From: Akebia trifoliata
Lineage: Eukaryota; Streptophyta; Magnoliopsida; Ranunculales; Lardizabalaceae
Assembly (NCBI GenBank): GCA_017979445.1
Contig: CM030715.1
Coordinates: 16,311,602 to 16,375,601, forward strand
Direction: 5' to 3'
DNA length: 64,000 bases
Both the position numbers and the translations under genes were made by a program. Positions 45,048-56,779 of this stretch are shown piece after piece. Below the pieces are notes generated by a model. It saw nothing but the letters and a program-made list of their open reading frames with translations. It searched no databases and had not been told where the DNA came from. Numbering within the stretch: position 1 is the stretch's first letter; every line of letters begins with the position of its first letter.

Positions 45048-46540
45048 GATCTGACCCTGAGATAACAAAAGGCCATATTTACTAAACCAACAAATCTAAC
45101 CTAGTCAACCCCTTTGAGCCATCACGTTCATTTCTTAACCTAGGACTGAGGCACGTCAACAACTACAAAAAAAAAATCAGAGAAACAGAAAAAGCAAAAG
45201 CGTCAAAATACTCCTGGCCCGCATGAGGATAAACTGTGAACGGCTAAAAATACAAAAAAATCAAAAATGTCAAAAACTCGGACACTTGATCTGAGCTCGA
45301 CCCAAATCTCCAACCTAAACAAGTTCGAGAGACGCTGGGAGGAGAAATAGATCACCTTTTCGAAACAAAAATAGACGAGCCCCATGTCTAAACCACTCTA
45401 AATACATCCAGACCTTAACCTTTTTGTAACTTTCCACTACCACTAGCCCAAGCCAACGTTTCGTCCCAACAAAAGTCCTTTTTGATCAAGGAAAGTTCTA
45501 GGGCAACACAATGACAGTTGCAGCACCAATGATCTTGCGACTTGGTCCGGACCTCAAAGTCTTATTAGTCGTTGGAAGACTCGAGAGGGGAATCCAGGTC
45601 GGATATTCAAAAAAAAAGAGTACTCGAAGTGTAGAGTAGCCGATCTCGCGGCTCAACTTGAGTTGCCGAATCACGAATAGTCATCAGCAAACTCGAGAGG
45701 GGAATCTAGATCTATTACTCAAGAAAGAGTGCCACTACAAGAGTAGAGTCACTGATCTCGCAGCTCAACTTGAGTCACCAAGCCACAAAGACACAGAGAT
45801 TCCGAGCAGAATTGTAATGAAAAATCAAAAAAATACAAGCATAGTCTGAAAGGGCATAGTGAAAATCCGAACGGGCGCTATGAGTAAAAGAATCAGACTA
45901 TGGCAAGATCAAAGCCACCGGCACAATGAAAATCCCAAAAAGGACGTCGATGCGCAAAAACGTGGAAACCGGGTCTGGTGAAAATCGTAATTGGCACCAG
46001 GGGCAATAAGGGTTAACAAAAACAAAACAAAAAAATAAAAAAACAAAAAAAAAAAAAAAAACTCCTGGCCCACAAGAGTATAAACTGTGAACGGCGAAAT
46101 CCTTCCAAGAATCCCGAGACCGAAACAGATAATAGTCTTCTAATACGAGGGCATTGGGGATGACTCTAAATGAACCAAAAGAGCAATTGACGTTTATATC
46201 CTCTGTGGTTGGCAAAAACACCAAGATCGTCACAATCAAAGATTTTACAAATCCTAAATTTATCGTACTCATTTGATAAAGACATTTCAAAAAAAAAAAA
46301 AAAACTACTATTTTGACCGATGATGAAAAATCTAGGACTTATTCAAACTTCAAGTTTTCAAAGCATTAGATACACCTGAGGCCAGGTAAGTAAAAAAAAC
46401 CTATTTTCATTTTATTTCAAAAGCTTCACATTACATTAAAAAAAAAAAAAAAAGGGTACCATCATTACCACCTCGACGTTCGAAGCATCACGACTCACTA
46501 GATAAGACGCGAAGGCATCAAAGCAAGGACCCTGAGCAAG
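45048..46540 (+). other. Family C 3' non-coding region, duplications and A-rich runs
   Basis: About 1.5 kb between integrase and the captured gene segment, without recognised protein. A tandem duplication of about 112 bp lies at 45579 and 45691 (ACTCGAGAGGGGAATC...GATCTCGC...CTCAACTTGAGT). In it AGCCG-ATCTCG-CGGCT in copy 1 corresponds to CTG-ATCTCG-CAG in copy 2. A dispersed duplication, ACTCCTGGCCCGCATGAGG and ACTCCTGGCCCACAAGAG with AAACTGTGAACGGC after each, lies at about 45209 and 46060. Long A runs occur at 46028-46062, 46291 and 46437. Confidence 0.6.
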
Positions 46541-47225
46541 CCTCTCCTGAGATCACTCATCGGGCCTACTGAGGCAGATAAACCACTGATCATCAAACTC
46601 GCAGTTGCAGCAGTGGATGAATTTATAAGAATGGCCCAACTAGGGGAACCGTTGTGGATGCATAGCCTTGATCATGCTTATGAGATTCTAAGTGAAGGTG
46701 AGTACGTGCAAACATTCCCAAGGGGAATTGGGCCAAAACCATTTGGATTGAAGTTAGAAGCTTCTCGAGAAACGGCCGTTGTTATCATGAACCACATTAA
46801 CCCTGTTGAAATCTTTATGGATGTGAATCAGTGGTCCACCGTGTTTTCTAGCATTGTTTCAAGAACAATGACTCTTGAGGTCGTATCAACAGACATAACA
46901 GAAAACTACAATGGAGCCCTTTAAGTGATGACAGCAGAATTTCAAGTCCCTTTACCTCTGTTCCCAACTTGAGAGAATTTCTTTGTAAGGTATTGTAAAC
47001 AACATGCCGAAGGAATTTGGATGGTGGTCGATGTTCCCTTGGATCATTTGTGTCCTAGCCTGATATTGAGATGTCGAAGAAGGCCATCAAGCAGTTTAAT
47101 CCAAGAAATGCCAAATGGTCACTCCAAGGTTATATGGGTCGAACATGTAGAAGTGGATGACAAAGCAGTTCACAGTATACATAGAACATTGGTTAACTCT
47201 AACCTTGGATTTGGTAGAGAAGACT
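46541..47225 (+). pseudogene. Captured START-domain segment of an HD-ZIP IV homeobox gene
   Basis: A single reading frame of about 228 codons, open except for two stops, encodes most of a START (lipid-binding) domain of the plant HD-ZIP class IV type, nearest by eye to PDF2/ATML1/HDG2. Landmarks: [78 protein letters not shown]-stop-[42 protein letters not shown] and [15 protein letters not shown]. The stops are TAA at 46922 (CAA expected) and TGA at 46970 (CGA/AGA expected). Homeodomain and leucine zipper are absent. No introns interrupt it, although HD-ZIP IV genes have introns here. It lies inside element C, in the same sense as gag-pol, between integrase and the purine tract, so it is probably cellular mRNA sequence picked up by the element. 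Confidence 0.9.
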
Positions 47226-47704
47226 AACTTGTGGCCCAGCAGCAAAACTCCCTTGGACCGACGGCAACTATTAACCACCTTATCGCTTGCACAGTTGAAA
47301 GGATCAAAGACGTCATTACAAGGGACAACGCATGAATTGAGAGGGTTAACTTATGGGAGAAATAAAGTGAGATAAAAAAAACAAAAACAAAAAAACAAAA
47401 AAAAATCAAAGAATTTTAAAAAACTTTTCGAGTTGCACTCAATTTCAATTTGTTAAAACACGACAGAGAAATACCCAAATTTCAAAAAAAAAAATACTAA
47501 ATCTGCATCAAATCCAAGGTCTCACACGAGCTTCGTGCCATCGAGACCAAGGAATTAATAAGGTAACTCTGTCAGACCCCGTGCTGGAGTAACATTTCTT
47601 ACAAAAGTCGTCAATTCAACCGGTAATTTGAAGTCGTGTTTTGCAAAATTTCATTCGGCCCGTACAAATAGGGGTTTAGTTTATTCTTTGCACGCAATTC
47701 CTGC
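47226..47704 (+). other. Element C sequence between captured segment and polypurine tract
   Basis: A short stretch near 47260 (CTTGGACCGACGGCAAC) may be a decayed continuation of the START gene (the LDRQCERLA motif is expected there), but this is weak. A-rich DNA follows. No other gene is seen. Confidence 0.45.
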
Positions 47705-47713
47705 AAAGAAGGG
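47705..47713 (+). promoter_or_regulatory. Polypurine tract, family C
   Basis: AAAGAAGGG four bases before the 3' LTR, identical to that of family A. Confidence 0.75.
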
Positions 47714-47717
47714 CAGC

Positions 47718-49949
47718 TGTAGACACCCCAATTTGAACGGGCCCTCACTCGAAAGGGCCCAAAAATAGTAATTTTTTCAATAAATTTGGCCAACGGGCCT
47801 CGATGGCCCGAATCATCGAAATCTGACATTTTGCCAAAATCGAAGCCTCTAACACCTCTCAATGGGTTAGTAGGACCACTAAAGGGATTCGGCATGCTCC
47901 CATCTACCCCACTTCATTTAAAATACCAATTTTCCAACAAAATAGGCCAACGGGCCTCTAAGGCCCAAAACGCTAAAAAATGGCAATCTAATAGAATCGA
48001 GGCCCCTGAGACCTCTCAATGGTCTAAAGGACCCACCAAAGGGATTGGACCTACCCCACGCTGTCCCAACCTTCACCACTCTGCGTTTGTATCCAAAAAA
48101 TCGGTAAAATTCTCCAACGGGCCTAAAAGGCCCGATTTGCCAACACGTGGCATTTTTAAGCAAATCAATGATTTTAAAAATCTCAAAAAAATTAATAAAT
48201 TAAAACATTAGACTTGGGACGCCTACCACCTCCTATACCCTCCACCTCTCCACTTCTAAATCCAAAAATACCTCAAGCCCGTTCAAAGCCCACAAACCCT
48301 CAACTTTCCAAAATCGATTTCTCACCTTATCCCCTAACCTAAACCTAATCCCACACCACCTAAAAACCTAAAACCTACCCACCCTCAAAAATCCAATCCA
48401 AAATGATCCCAACCCAATCCAAAAAATCCCTAACATTTCCTAAAACCCAAACCCAATACCCCTAAGCCCAAGTCCATATCCAATTCATATCTAACCCACA
48501 ACCCTAACCCATAAACCACAACCCACATCCACCAATCACTCTTTTACCATCAAAAGGTGACACATGTCATCATCCCCTCTCACCTCCCTCATCAAACCAA
48601 CCACCCATCACTTTTCTCTAAAATATTAACTACCCACATCACATTTTCTCTAAAAAATCACATCAACTCACACCCTCCCCTAACCTACCCTCATTACTCC
48701 CTATAAACCTCTATTTTCTCAAATCAAACACCATCAACCCACCTCCCCTAAGCTACTCTCATAACTCCCTAACCCCTATTCTCTCAAATCAAACACATCA
48801 ACCCACACCTCCCCCTAACCTATCATCATTATACCTCCCCCTAATCTACCATCATCATTTCCTTTAAACTCATATCTACAACCTAAACCTACACTCATTC
48901 TCTCAAATCAAACACTCAACCTCTCCCATCAATTAAATCTAAACCCCTAACCACCACACAATATGCCACATGTCACCATCTCCTTCAACCTCCCAACCAC
49001 CCTCTTACACCCTCCATTATCTTAAAATCAAACACCACTTAATCAACCAACCACCCTCTTAAACACCCATCATCTCATCTCACCAAACACTCCACCCAAA
49101 TGGTTTGGGTAAAATCCAAACCATTTGGATCAAAACCTCACCCATTTTTACTCATTACATAATTACCCTTCTCTCAACTCCTAATTTCATACCCCCCACC
49201 TTTAAAACCTATGCCATTATCCAGCCTTTCAACCTCTCACCCCATTATACCCTCAAATACTCTCCCAACATCTATAAATACCCCTCCCCTCCTCTCAAAA
49301 ATGGTGACACCAAGTCTCCTTTAAAAAAAAATCTACTCACCCCTCTTCTACTCTACTACTCTCTCATACCACCTTCTAAAAAGTAACTTCACTCACATAC
49401 TTCACTAAGAACTCAAGAGAATTCAAGAAAGAAGAAGAAAAAAAGATCAAGTGTACAAGGTGGGTTTGAAGCACACCCCCCCTCTCAATCCTCTCCTTCT
49501 CCCTCTTCTAATATCCCTTCCTTCTCATTTATTTTTATTTTAAATGAATGGACTCCAAGGCTAAAGGTTCATAAGGGTCATTTCCATCAATGAAATGACC
49601 CTATGATCAAGCCGAAAATGAATCCCTATCTAGGGTACAAAATGCACACACATGGCACTTTGTTTTTTTTTTAATTTTAAATTAAAATGACCAAGTTATT
49701 TGAGGTTACCGCCACGTGGCGGGGAGAAAAGGGTGCCTAACACCTTCCCTTTTCTCCAATCGAACCGCTTACCCGAATCTCAAGGATTGATCACCCCTTA
49801 TCCATCATGAGTCACCAAAATGCCAAAAATGGCTTTTTTTTCGAAAATGTACCTCGGGTGACCATTCACACCCACTTCCAACTTGAATGGTGGCGACTCC
49901 AATATTTAGTAGTTGTAGCCATCGTAATGACGAAAACCACGTATCTACA
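47718..49949 (+). repeat. Family C 3' LTR
   Basis: 2232 nt, the same length as the 5' LTR, differing at scattered single bases. A single G at 48752 breaks the region that is G-free in the 5' LTR. TSD ACTGC follows. Confidence 0.95.
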
Positions 49950-50768
49950 ACTGCCATGTGGATCAATTAGCTCGTTCGAAGAGCTTTGTACTACCTTCGT
50001 CACATGGTATATTGGCAACCGAAAAAGTGGACGAGACGTTGACACGTTGGGGAGAGCCTCAGGGAATTCACCAGGAAATTTAGAGAGGAAGTGATGTCGT
50101 TAGAAAGTTGTGACAAACAAACGACAGTAATGGCATTCAGAAATGCCTTACCCTCAAATTCGAGGTTGTATAGATCCCTCATGAAGAAGAATCTAGAAAC
50201 TTTGAGAGAGTTGTTAGAAAGAACGAAAAGTATATCCGCTTAGAGGATGATCCCCAGGGTTCAATGGAAAAGAGCAAAGTCATCCACATTGTGGAAAAGC
50301 CTAACAAGCAACCCCAACCGCAGTGGCAGGACAGGAAGCGACCACAAGAGCAAGAGGAGGAGATAAGAAAGTCTGGGACGTATTTTGCTATGCCTCCAAA
50401 TGAAATATTGCCCCTTATTGCTCATGAGCCATTTTTCAAGTGGCCCGCTCCACTTCCTTGAGACTAGGTTAATCAAGGTGAAAGATACTACGAGTACCAC
50501 AAGGTGTGGGCCCACACCACCAATAGATGTCAAGCCTTGAGGAGATTCATGCGAAAGTTGGTAGAGTAGGGTAGGTTAAAAGATTTGCCCAAAAGACAGA
50601 GGGAAGGCCTACTTAGGGATGAAGATCACAGTGCAGAACAACTACCAATAGGAGGACAAGATGGAAGGGCAACCGTCATACACGTTGTCCTAAGGGAGGA
50701 AAGTAGAAGGATTGGGCAGACCAGAATTATTGAGAGAGTGAATAGGAGAAGAGTTGAGCACTTAGCAC
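49950..50768 (+). pseudogene. Family D gag, 3' part
   Basis: Continues gag after element C: CGSISSFEELCTTFVTWYIG, then in shifted frames RVVRKNEKYIRLEDDP and KSGTYFAMPPNEILPLIAHE. Next are FFKWPAPLP and a decayed zinc-knuckle region (YYEYHKVWAHTTNRCQALRR), where the first Cys of the usual C..H...H...C is replaced. A basic tail (RRIGQTRIIERVNRRRVEHL) follows. It is interrupted at 50768 by a solo A LTR (TSD AGCAC). Several stops. Confidence 0.85.
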
Positions 50769-52539
50769 TGAAAGCGCCCTCGATCCGCGGGGTGTGCGGA
50801 TCCGCTTTTGACCCTTGAGGTTTGGGAGTCGCCACCTAGTTATTACGTTTTAGGAACCAAATTGACCCTACAATGGATAAAAAGAACTAATCTACTATAG
50901 AAATCTGAATCTGGGGATCATGTTACGGGGTTGGAAGGTGTTAGGCACCAACCCCGCCCGGCCAATGCCGGTCTCTACTTATCCCAAATAAATCTACATT
51001 GTTAATGATAAACCTAGATAAAAAAATAAAAATAAAAATTTACCTTTGATCTACAAAAGTGTTATTCCCTCAGATCTGGTTAGAATGGCTCCTTGTACCT
51101 TATTCCTTACTTCGTTCTATCTCCGGATTTGATTCCTGATCTCCGAGGTAAGGTATCTCCTTCTTGGATCTGAGTGCTTCAAATTTGTTGTAGATTTTTG
51201 GGATGTTTTTGAGAAGTTTTTGGGTGTTTTTTAGGCTAAAATCGGAGTAGGGGTGTTAGGGAAGGAGTTGGGGCTCCAAAATTAGGGTTTTGGGGAGGTT
51301 ATGGAGGCTTCTTTACCTACTTTTCCTAAGATTTTTTTTTGATACGAAAATAGGGTATGGAGGCTCCTATTTATAAAATTTTTAGAAGCATTAGGGTTTC
51401 TTTTAGGGTTTCAATTAGGGTTTTGACTTAGTCTTTAGGGTTTTAGGGTTTTGACTTTAGTCTTATGAGATTGACTTGATTAGTTTAGATTAGGGTTTTG
51501 ATTTAGGGTTTTGACCTTAGTCTTATGAGATTGACTTGATTAGTTTAGATTAGGGTTTTGATTTAGGATTTTGACCTTAGTCTTATGAGATTGACTCGAT
51601 TAGTTTAGATTAGGGTTTTGATTTAGGATTTTGACTTTAGTCTTATGAGATTGACTTTAATACTTGACTCTAGTCTTACTTAATTGACTTTAATTTTGAC
51701 TTTAGTCTTATTTGATTGACTTTAATATCTTGACTTTAGTCTTGCTTGATTGACTTTAAATTTTTGGAGAACCCCCCTCTATTATATCTTTGATTCTTTG
51801 GACCCCCAAATGGAGGGGTCCTTAAAGAAATATCTTGCGAACCATCAACAATTTTTCTTAAAAACCTGATTGATCAATTTTTTTGTTTAAATTTTATAAT
51901 TAATTTTATTAATGTTTCACTTTACATTATTTAATGATTTATTTATTAATTTCAAAATTTTTAATTATTAAAATTGTGAAATTACCATTTTGCCCTCGGA
52001 GAGGATTTTTTACGTTTTAAGTTATTTTTCAATGTTCTAGGATGTTTTGGAATCAGTTTTTCGTAAGGAATTCAATGGGAATGTTGGTTTTTGTCATTTA
52101 TGAAGTTTTTTGTATGAAATGGTCGTGAACTTTATGAGGGGTATTTTCGTAATTTTGTTAAATTTTGTAAAAATTGGCGAAGTGGTTTACTTGGTTTCGA
52201 TATGTTGTTTTATGTGTTTGAGTGGATTTTCCTAAGCGTAATGCAGGCTCTAGGGTTGTTTTGATGTTAGGGGTATTTTGGTAATTTGGTCATTTTTAGT
52301 GATTTTTATCGTGAAGCTTCTTTTTGGTTTGCAAGATGATGATTTCTATGTTTCTGGGGTCGTATTTACCTAGCGTAGCGTGGTTTCTAAGTTTTGTTAG
52401 TTCAAGATACCTCAACCGTATTTCTAAAACATATCTGGTAACAAAATGAAGCATTGGAATAAACATCCATCATTGGGAACCTTTGCGATCGGGTTGACGA
52501 CTTGATTAATCAGGTGGATGCAAAAATGGGGTGTCTACA
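50769..52539 (-). mobile_element. Solo LTR of family A, TSD AGCAC
   Basis: A single minus-strand A LTR of 1771 nt from TGTAGACACCCC (52539) to CGCTTTCA (50769), flanked by AGCAC at 50764-50768 and 52540-52544. It has a TATA box at 51368-51375 and the 59-60-nt telobox-rich repeats at 51400-51650. It was left by LTR-LTR recombination and lies between the gag tail and protease of family D. Confidence 0.95.
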
Positions 52540-53230
52540 AGCACACATCTTTACGACAAGGAGTGGACCTACCGAATTGGAACCCTTTAGGAAACAGATG
52601 GTAGCGTTCATTGAAAGAGATTTAGAGGGGGTGGCTAGGCCCCATTATGATTCATTAGTAATAACTCTGCAGGTAGGCACCTTCATGCTTAAAAGGGTGT
52701 TAGTAAATAATGGCAGCTCGATAGACATTCTATATGCATCGACCTTTTTAAAGATAAGCCTCAACAGAAACGTGCTTATGCCAACAGGAGCACCTTTGGT
52801 CGGTTTTGATGGGAGATCCAGCCAGCCTTGGGAGAGAGATAGTGCTACCAGTCAAAGCAGGGTCGGTGACTTTGATGACCAAGTTTATGGTCGTTGAAGC
52901 AAGTTCTCCGTACAACGCCATCCTGGGTAGATGGTGGATGCATGAGATGATGGCAGTCCTATCCACTTATTATCAAGTACTTAGGTTCCCCACGTTGCAG
53001 GGGATGTCGGATGCCAAAGGTGACCAAGTAGCAGCGAAGTGTGCGCGTTGAGCAAGGAATAATCGACTTACGACAAAGTTCAGCAATAACAATTACAGTG
53101 GGGGAGAACAAGCTTGGTGGACCCCCATGCTTGGAAGGTATACAAATGGTGGACGTAGGAGAAGGACAATAGACAGGAATTGGAGCCGAGCTAGAATCGG
53201 AAGAGTTAAAGGAGATAGTAGAATGCATAA
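52540..53230 (+). pseudogene. Family D aspartic protease
   Basis: Frames 52502-52897 and 52806-53051 give PHYDSLVITLQVGTFMLKRV, LVNNGSSIDILYASTFLK (active-site Asp changed to Asn, NNGSS instead of DNGSS), then after a frameshift GREIVLPVKAGSVTLMTKFM and SPYNAILGRWWMHEMMAV, the LGR motif near the end of Tat proteases. FPTLQGMSDAKGDQVAAKC follows. It is inactive by both the frame break and the lost catalytic Asp. Confidence 0.85.
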
Positions 53231-54190
53231 GAAGGAATAGAGACGTCTTTGCTTGGTTTATCGAAGGAATGTCAGGAATCAGTCCCGAGGTGGTTTGTCA
53301 CCATCTAAATGTCGAACCTAACTTTAGACCCGTTAAGCAGAAACCAATAAGACTAGCATCATAGGTCAAAGAGACGGTGAATGATGAGGTGAACAGGTTG
53401 ATTAGGGCTGGATTTATCAGGGAGGTGCAGTTTCCGGAGTGGATAACAAACATAGTAACAGTGCCCAAGAATAATGGAAAAGTCAAGGCCTATATAGACT
53501 TTACGAATCTAAACAAGGCCTGTCCTAAGGATAGCTTTCCGATGTCGATGATAGACCAGCTTGTTGACGCAACTTCTGGCCACGAGAAGTTATACTTTAT
53601 GGATGGTTACTCTGACTATAACCAGATACAGCTCAACCCAGATGATAACAAACATAGTGATAGTACCCAAGAAGAATGGGAAAGTCAGGGTCTATATAGA
53701 CTTTACGAATCTAAACAAGTCTTGTCCTAAGGATAGCTTTCCGATGTTGAGGATAGACCAGCTTGCTGATGCAACTTCTGGCCACGAGAGGTTATCCTTT
53801 ATGGATAGTTACTCTGGCTATAACCAGATACGGCTCAGCCCATATGATCAGGAGAAAACGGTGTTCATTACAGAGCAGGGGCTCTATTGTTATAAGGTGA
53901 TGCCCTTCGGATTAAAGAATGTGAGGGCCACTTACCAGAGACTCGTGACAGAACTGTTCAGGGATCTGCTAGGCAGAATGGCAGAAGTATACATAGACGA
54001 TTTACTAGTCAAGAGCAGAAAAAAGGGAATACCATGTTAACGATTTAGAGGAGGTCTTTTTCACGAAAAGAAATGTGGAAATGAAGCTTAACCTAGAGAA
54101 ATTTACCTTGGCGTTGACTTCAAGAAAATTCCTGAGTTATTTAGTCACAAAAAGATGAATTGAAGCCAACCTAGATCAGATCAGAGCACT
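53231..54190 (+). pseudogene. Family D reverse transcriptase with internal 202-bp duplication
   Basis: RT reads IRAGFIREVQFPEWITNIV, TVPKNNGKVKAYIDFTNLNK, ACPKDSFPMSMIDQLVDATS, FMDGYSDYNQIQLNPDD. The segment from ITNIV onward is then repeated in another frame (IVPKKNGKVRVYIDFTNLNK ... YNQIRLSPYDQEKTVFITEQ), followed by YKVMPFGLKNVRATYQRLV and the catalytic YIDDLLVKS. The second copy starts at 53644, 202 nt after the first (53442), so the duplication shifts the frame. The RT tail after 54030 is in broken frames. Confidence 0.88.
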
Positions 54191-54197
54191 GTTAGAG

Positions 54198-54860
54198 ATG
54201 TCATCACCAAAGGCCCAGAAACAAGTCCAGAAACTTGCAGGGAGAATAGTTGCTCTAAATCGCTTTATTACCAGATCCTCTGATAAGTATAGGCCTTTGT
54301 ACCAGTTATTGCGGAAGAACTCCCAGTTCGAGTGGATAGAAGAGTGTGAGCGAGCACTCTCGGAGTTGAAAAATTACTTCGACAAACCACCCATACTCTC
54401 CAAACCAGAAGTAGGGGAGGAGTTAGGGGTATATTTGGCTACTTTCGAACACGCACTCAGCTCGGTCTTGGTCAAAACTGGGGAAATAGGGAAGCAACCC
54501 ATTTATTTCCTAAGTAAGACCTTTTCAGATGCAGAGATGCGTTACACAAGACTTGAGAAGGTGGGGTTAGCACTAGTCTATACGGTAATGCGCCTGCAAC
54601 CGTACTGCCAGGCACATTGGGTGCGAGTCATCACAGAATTTCCTCTGAAGTCGTTGTTGGGAAAAGTAGAGGGATCGGGCAGGATAGCCAAGTGGGTAGT
54701 TCAGTTAGCAAAGTTCGGCTTTGAGTACCAATCGATAGTTTCGACGAAAGACCAAGTAGTAGTTTACCTTATTGGCAAATTTATCAGTGGAAGACAGAAC
54801 AAAGCTGTTAATAGAAAATTACAAAAGACGGAGGATAGGAACCGCCAAACAGATCAAGTT
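54198..54860 (+). pseudogene. Family D RNase H (RT-linked)
   Basis: Reads VQKLAGRIVALNRFITRSSD, LYQLLRKNSQFEWIEECERA, LGVYLATFEHALSSVLVK, FLSKTFSDAEMRYTRLEKVG and IAKWVVQLAKFGFEYQSIVS. This is the usual connection and RNase H of plant Ty3/gypsy pol. The frame is open from 54198 to 54914. The first acidic residue position of RNase H is not conserved. Confidence 0.85.
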
Positions 54861-55244
54861 GGAAAGTCTATGTGGATGGATCGTCTAACTTTGAGGCGTC
54901 AGGCATCGGAGTAGTACTAATCACCCCAGACAAAAAAAGAATAAAGAAAGCGGTGACCTTAGGGTTCAAGGCTTCAAATAACGAAGTGGAGTATGAGGCA
55001 ATGCTATTCGGCCTAGAATCCTTGCAATATTGGGGGTATCGGTGGCTACAGTGTATAGTGACTCGCAGTTGGTAGTTAACCACATCAACAGGACGTTTGA
55101 GGCCCGGGATCCTTGAATGCAGTATTACCTTGAGAAGATCAGGGCAGTTGTGCATCAAGTTGGAGATATCAAGATTGAACACATACCTAAAGCAGATAAC
55201 AAGCATGTAGACGCCCTAACTTATATCCCGTCGATGTAGGCTAG
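54861..55244 (+). pseudogene. Family D second, archaeal-like RNase H
   Basis: MDGSSNFEASGIGVVLITPD (first Asp), FKASNNEVEYEAMLFGLES (Glu), then in a shifted frame VYSDSQLVVNH (Asp) and IEHIPKADNKHVDALTYI (last Asp). All four catalytic positions can be read, but frameshifts and a stop break the gene. It is cut at 55244 by an A LTR. Confidence 0.8.
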
Positions 55245-56779
55245 TGAAAGCTCTCTCGATCCGTGGGGTGCACGAATCCACTTTTGACCTTTGAAGTTTG
55301 GGAGTCGCCACCTAGTTATTGTAGTCTAGGAATCGAACATCGACTCTAAACGGATAAAAATAACTAATCTACTTAAAAAAATAATCGAGTTCGGGGATCA
55401 CATTACGGGGTTGGAAGGTGTTAAGCACCAACCTCGCCCGGCAAACGCCGGTCTCTACTAATTCCCAAATAGAACTACATTGCTAAAAAGAACATAAAAA
55501 AATAAAATATTTACCTTTACGAAGACAACGGCCTTGTTCCCTCAGATCTGGTAGAATAGTTCTTCGTACAGCACTTCTCGCCTCGTTCTATTACCGGATT
55601 CGCATCGGTTCTCCAAATCAAAGTATCTTCTTCTGAATTTTTCTAATCTTTTTATGAATTTTTGAGGTGTTTTGGAAGAGCTTCTAAGTGTTTTTTGAGC
55701 TAAAGTTGGGGTAGGGATGTTAGGTAAGGAGTTGGGACTTCAAAATTATGATTTATGGGAGGCTAGGGGAGCTTTTTGACCTACTTTTTCTAGGGTTTAT
55801 TTTTTGATACGAAAATAAGTTGTAAGGACTCATATTTATAAAAGAAATTTAAGTGCTTGTTTAGATAGAGTTAGTATTTAATTAGAATTGTTTTAGGTAG
55901 AGTTAGTGTTTTATTATAATTGTTTTAGGTAGAGTTATATTTTAATTAGAATTGTTTTAAATAGAGTTATATTTTAATTAGAATTGTTTTAAATAGATTT
56001 ATTATTTAATTAGGATTGTTTTAGATAGAGTTATTATTTAATTAGAATTCCATTAGGGTTTTGACTTTTAGTCTCACTTGATTGACTTTAATATTTTGAC
56101 TTTAGTCTTACTTGATTGACTTTAAAATTTTGACTTTAGTTTTACTTGATTGACTTTAATATCTTGACTTTAGTCTTACTTGATTGACTTTAAGATTGAA
56201 TTTAGTCTAACTTGATTGACTTTAAGATTTTAATTAAGATTTCACTTTAATGTTTTTAGTATTAATTTTAGAATTTTTAATTATTAAAATTGTAAAATTA
56301 TCGTTTTGCCCTCGGAGAGAACTTTTTGCATTTTAAGTCAGTTTTCAATATTCCAGGATGTTTTGGAATCGGTTTTTCGTAAGGAGTTCAATGGGAATGT
56401 TGGTTTGTGTTATTTATGAATTTTTTTTGTTCGAAATGGTAGTGAACTTTGTGAGGGGTATTTTCATAATTTTGTCGAATTTTGTGAAAATTGGCAAAAT
56501 GATTTATTTGGTTTCGATTTGTTGTTTTACATTTTTTAGTGATTTTTATCGTGAAGCTTCTTTTTGTCTGAAAGATGATGATTTCTATGTTTTTGGTGTT
56601 ATATTTTCCTAGTATAGCTTGATTTCTACAGTTTTGTTAGTTTGAGATACCTTATCTGGATTTCTGAAACATATCTGGTAACAAAATAAAGTATTGGAAT
56701 AAACATCCATCATTGGGAACCGTTGCAATCGGGTTGACGAGTTGATTAATCAAGCGAGTGCAAAAATGGGGTGTCTACA
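55245..56779 (-). mobile_element. Older solo-type LTR of family A, no TSD found
   Basis: A minus-strand A LTR of 1535 nt from TGTAGACACCCC (56779) to GCTTTCA (55245). Flanks GCTAG (55240-55244) and ATCGG (56780-56784) do not match. It is shorter and more diverged than the solo LTR at 50769. Family D coding sequence resumes right after it (ENKRELPLSYQENPSINEF). Confidence 0.85.

Larger units (their letters stand above)
32021..49949 (+). mobile_element. Complete family C Ogre/Tat-like LTR retrotransposon, 17.9 kb, TSD ACTGC
   Basis: A full-length giant element. LTRs of 2232 nt each (32021-34252 and 47718-49949) have TGTAGACACC...CTACA ends and a 5-bp TSD ACTGC at 32016-32020 and 49950-49954. 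It has a primer site at 34255, a long repeat-rich leader, gag (37566), protease (about 40000), RT-RNase H (41415-43380), a second RNase H (43340-43640), integrase (to 45047), a captured START-domain segment (46541-47225), a purine tract (47705), and then the 3' LTR. Size, primer type and the double RNase H fit the Tat/Ogre lineage. Several stops and frameshifts make this copy non-autonomous. It sits in family D gag. Confidence 0.95.

Noticed and set aside
46028..46062. Poly-A tail marking a retroposed gene copy
   Set aside because: The A runs lie upstream of the captured START segment, while a processed insertion in this sense would carry its tail downstream. They look like ordinary A-rich runs of this element.
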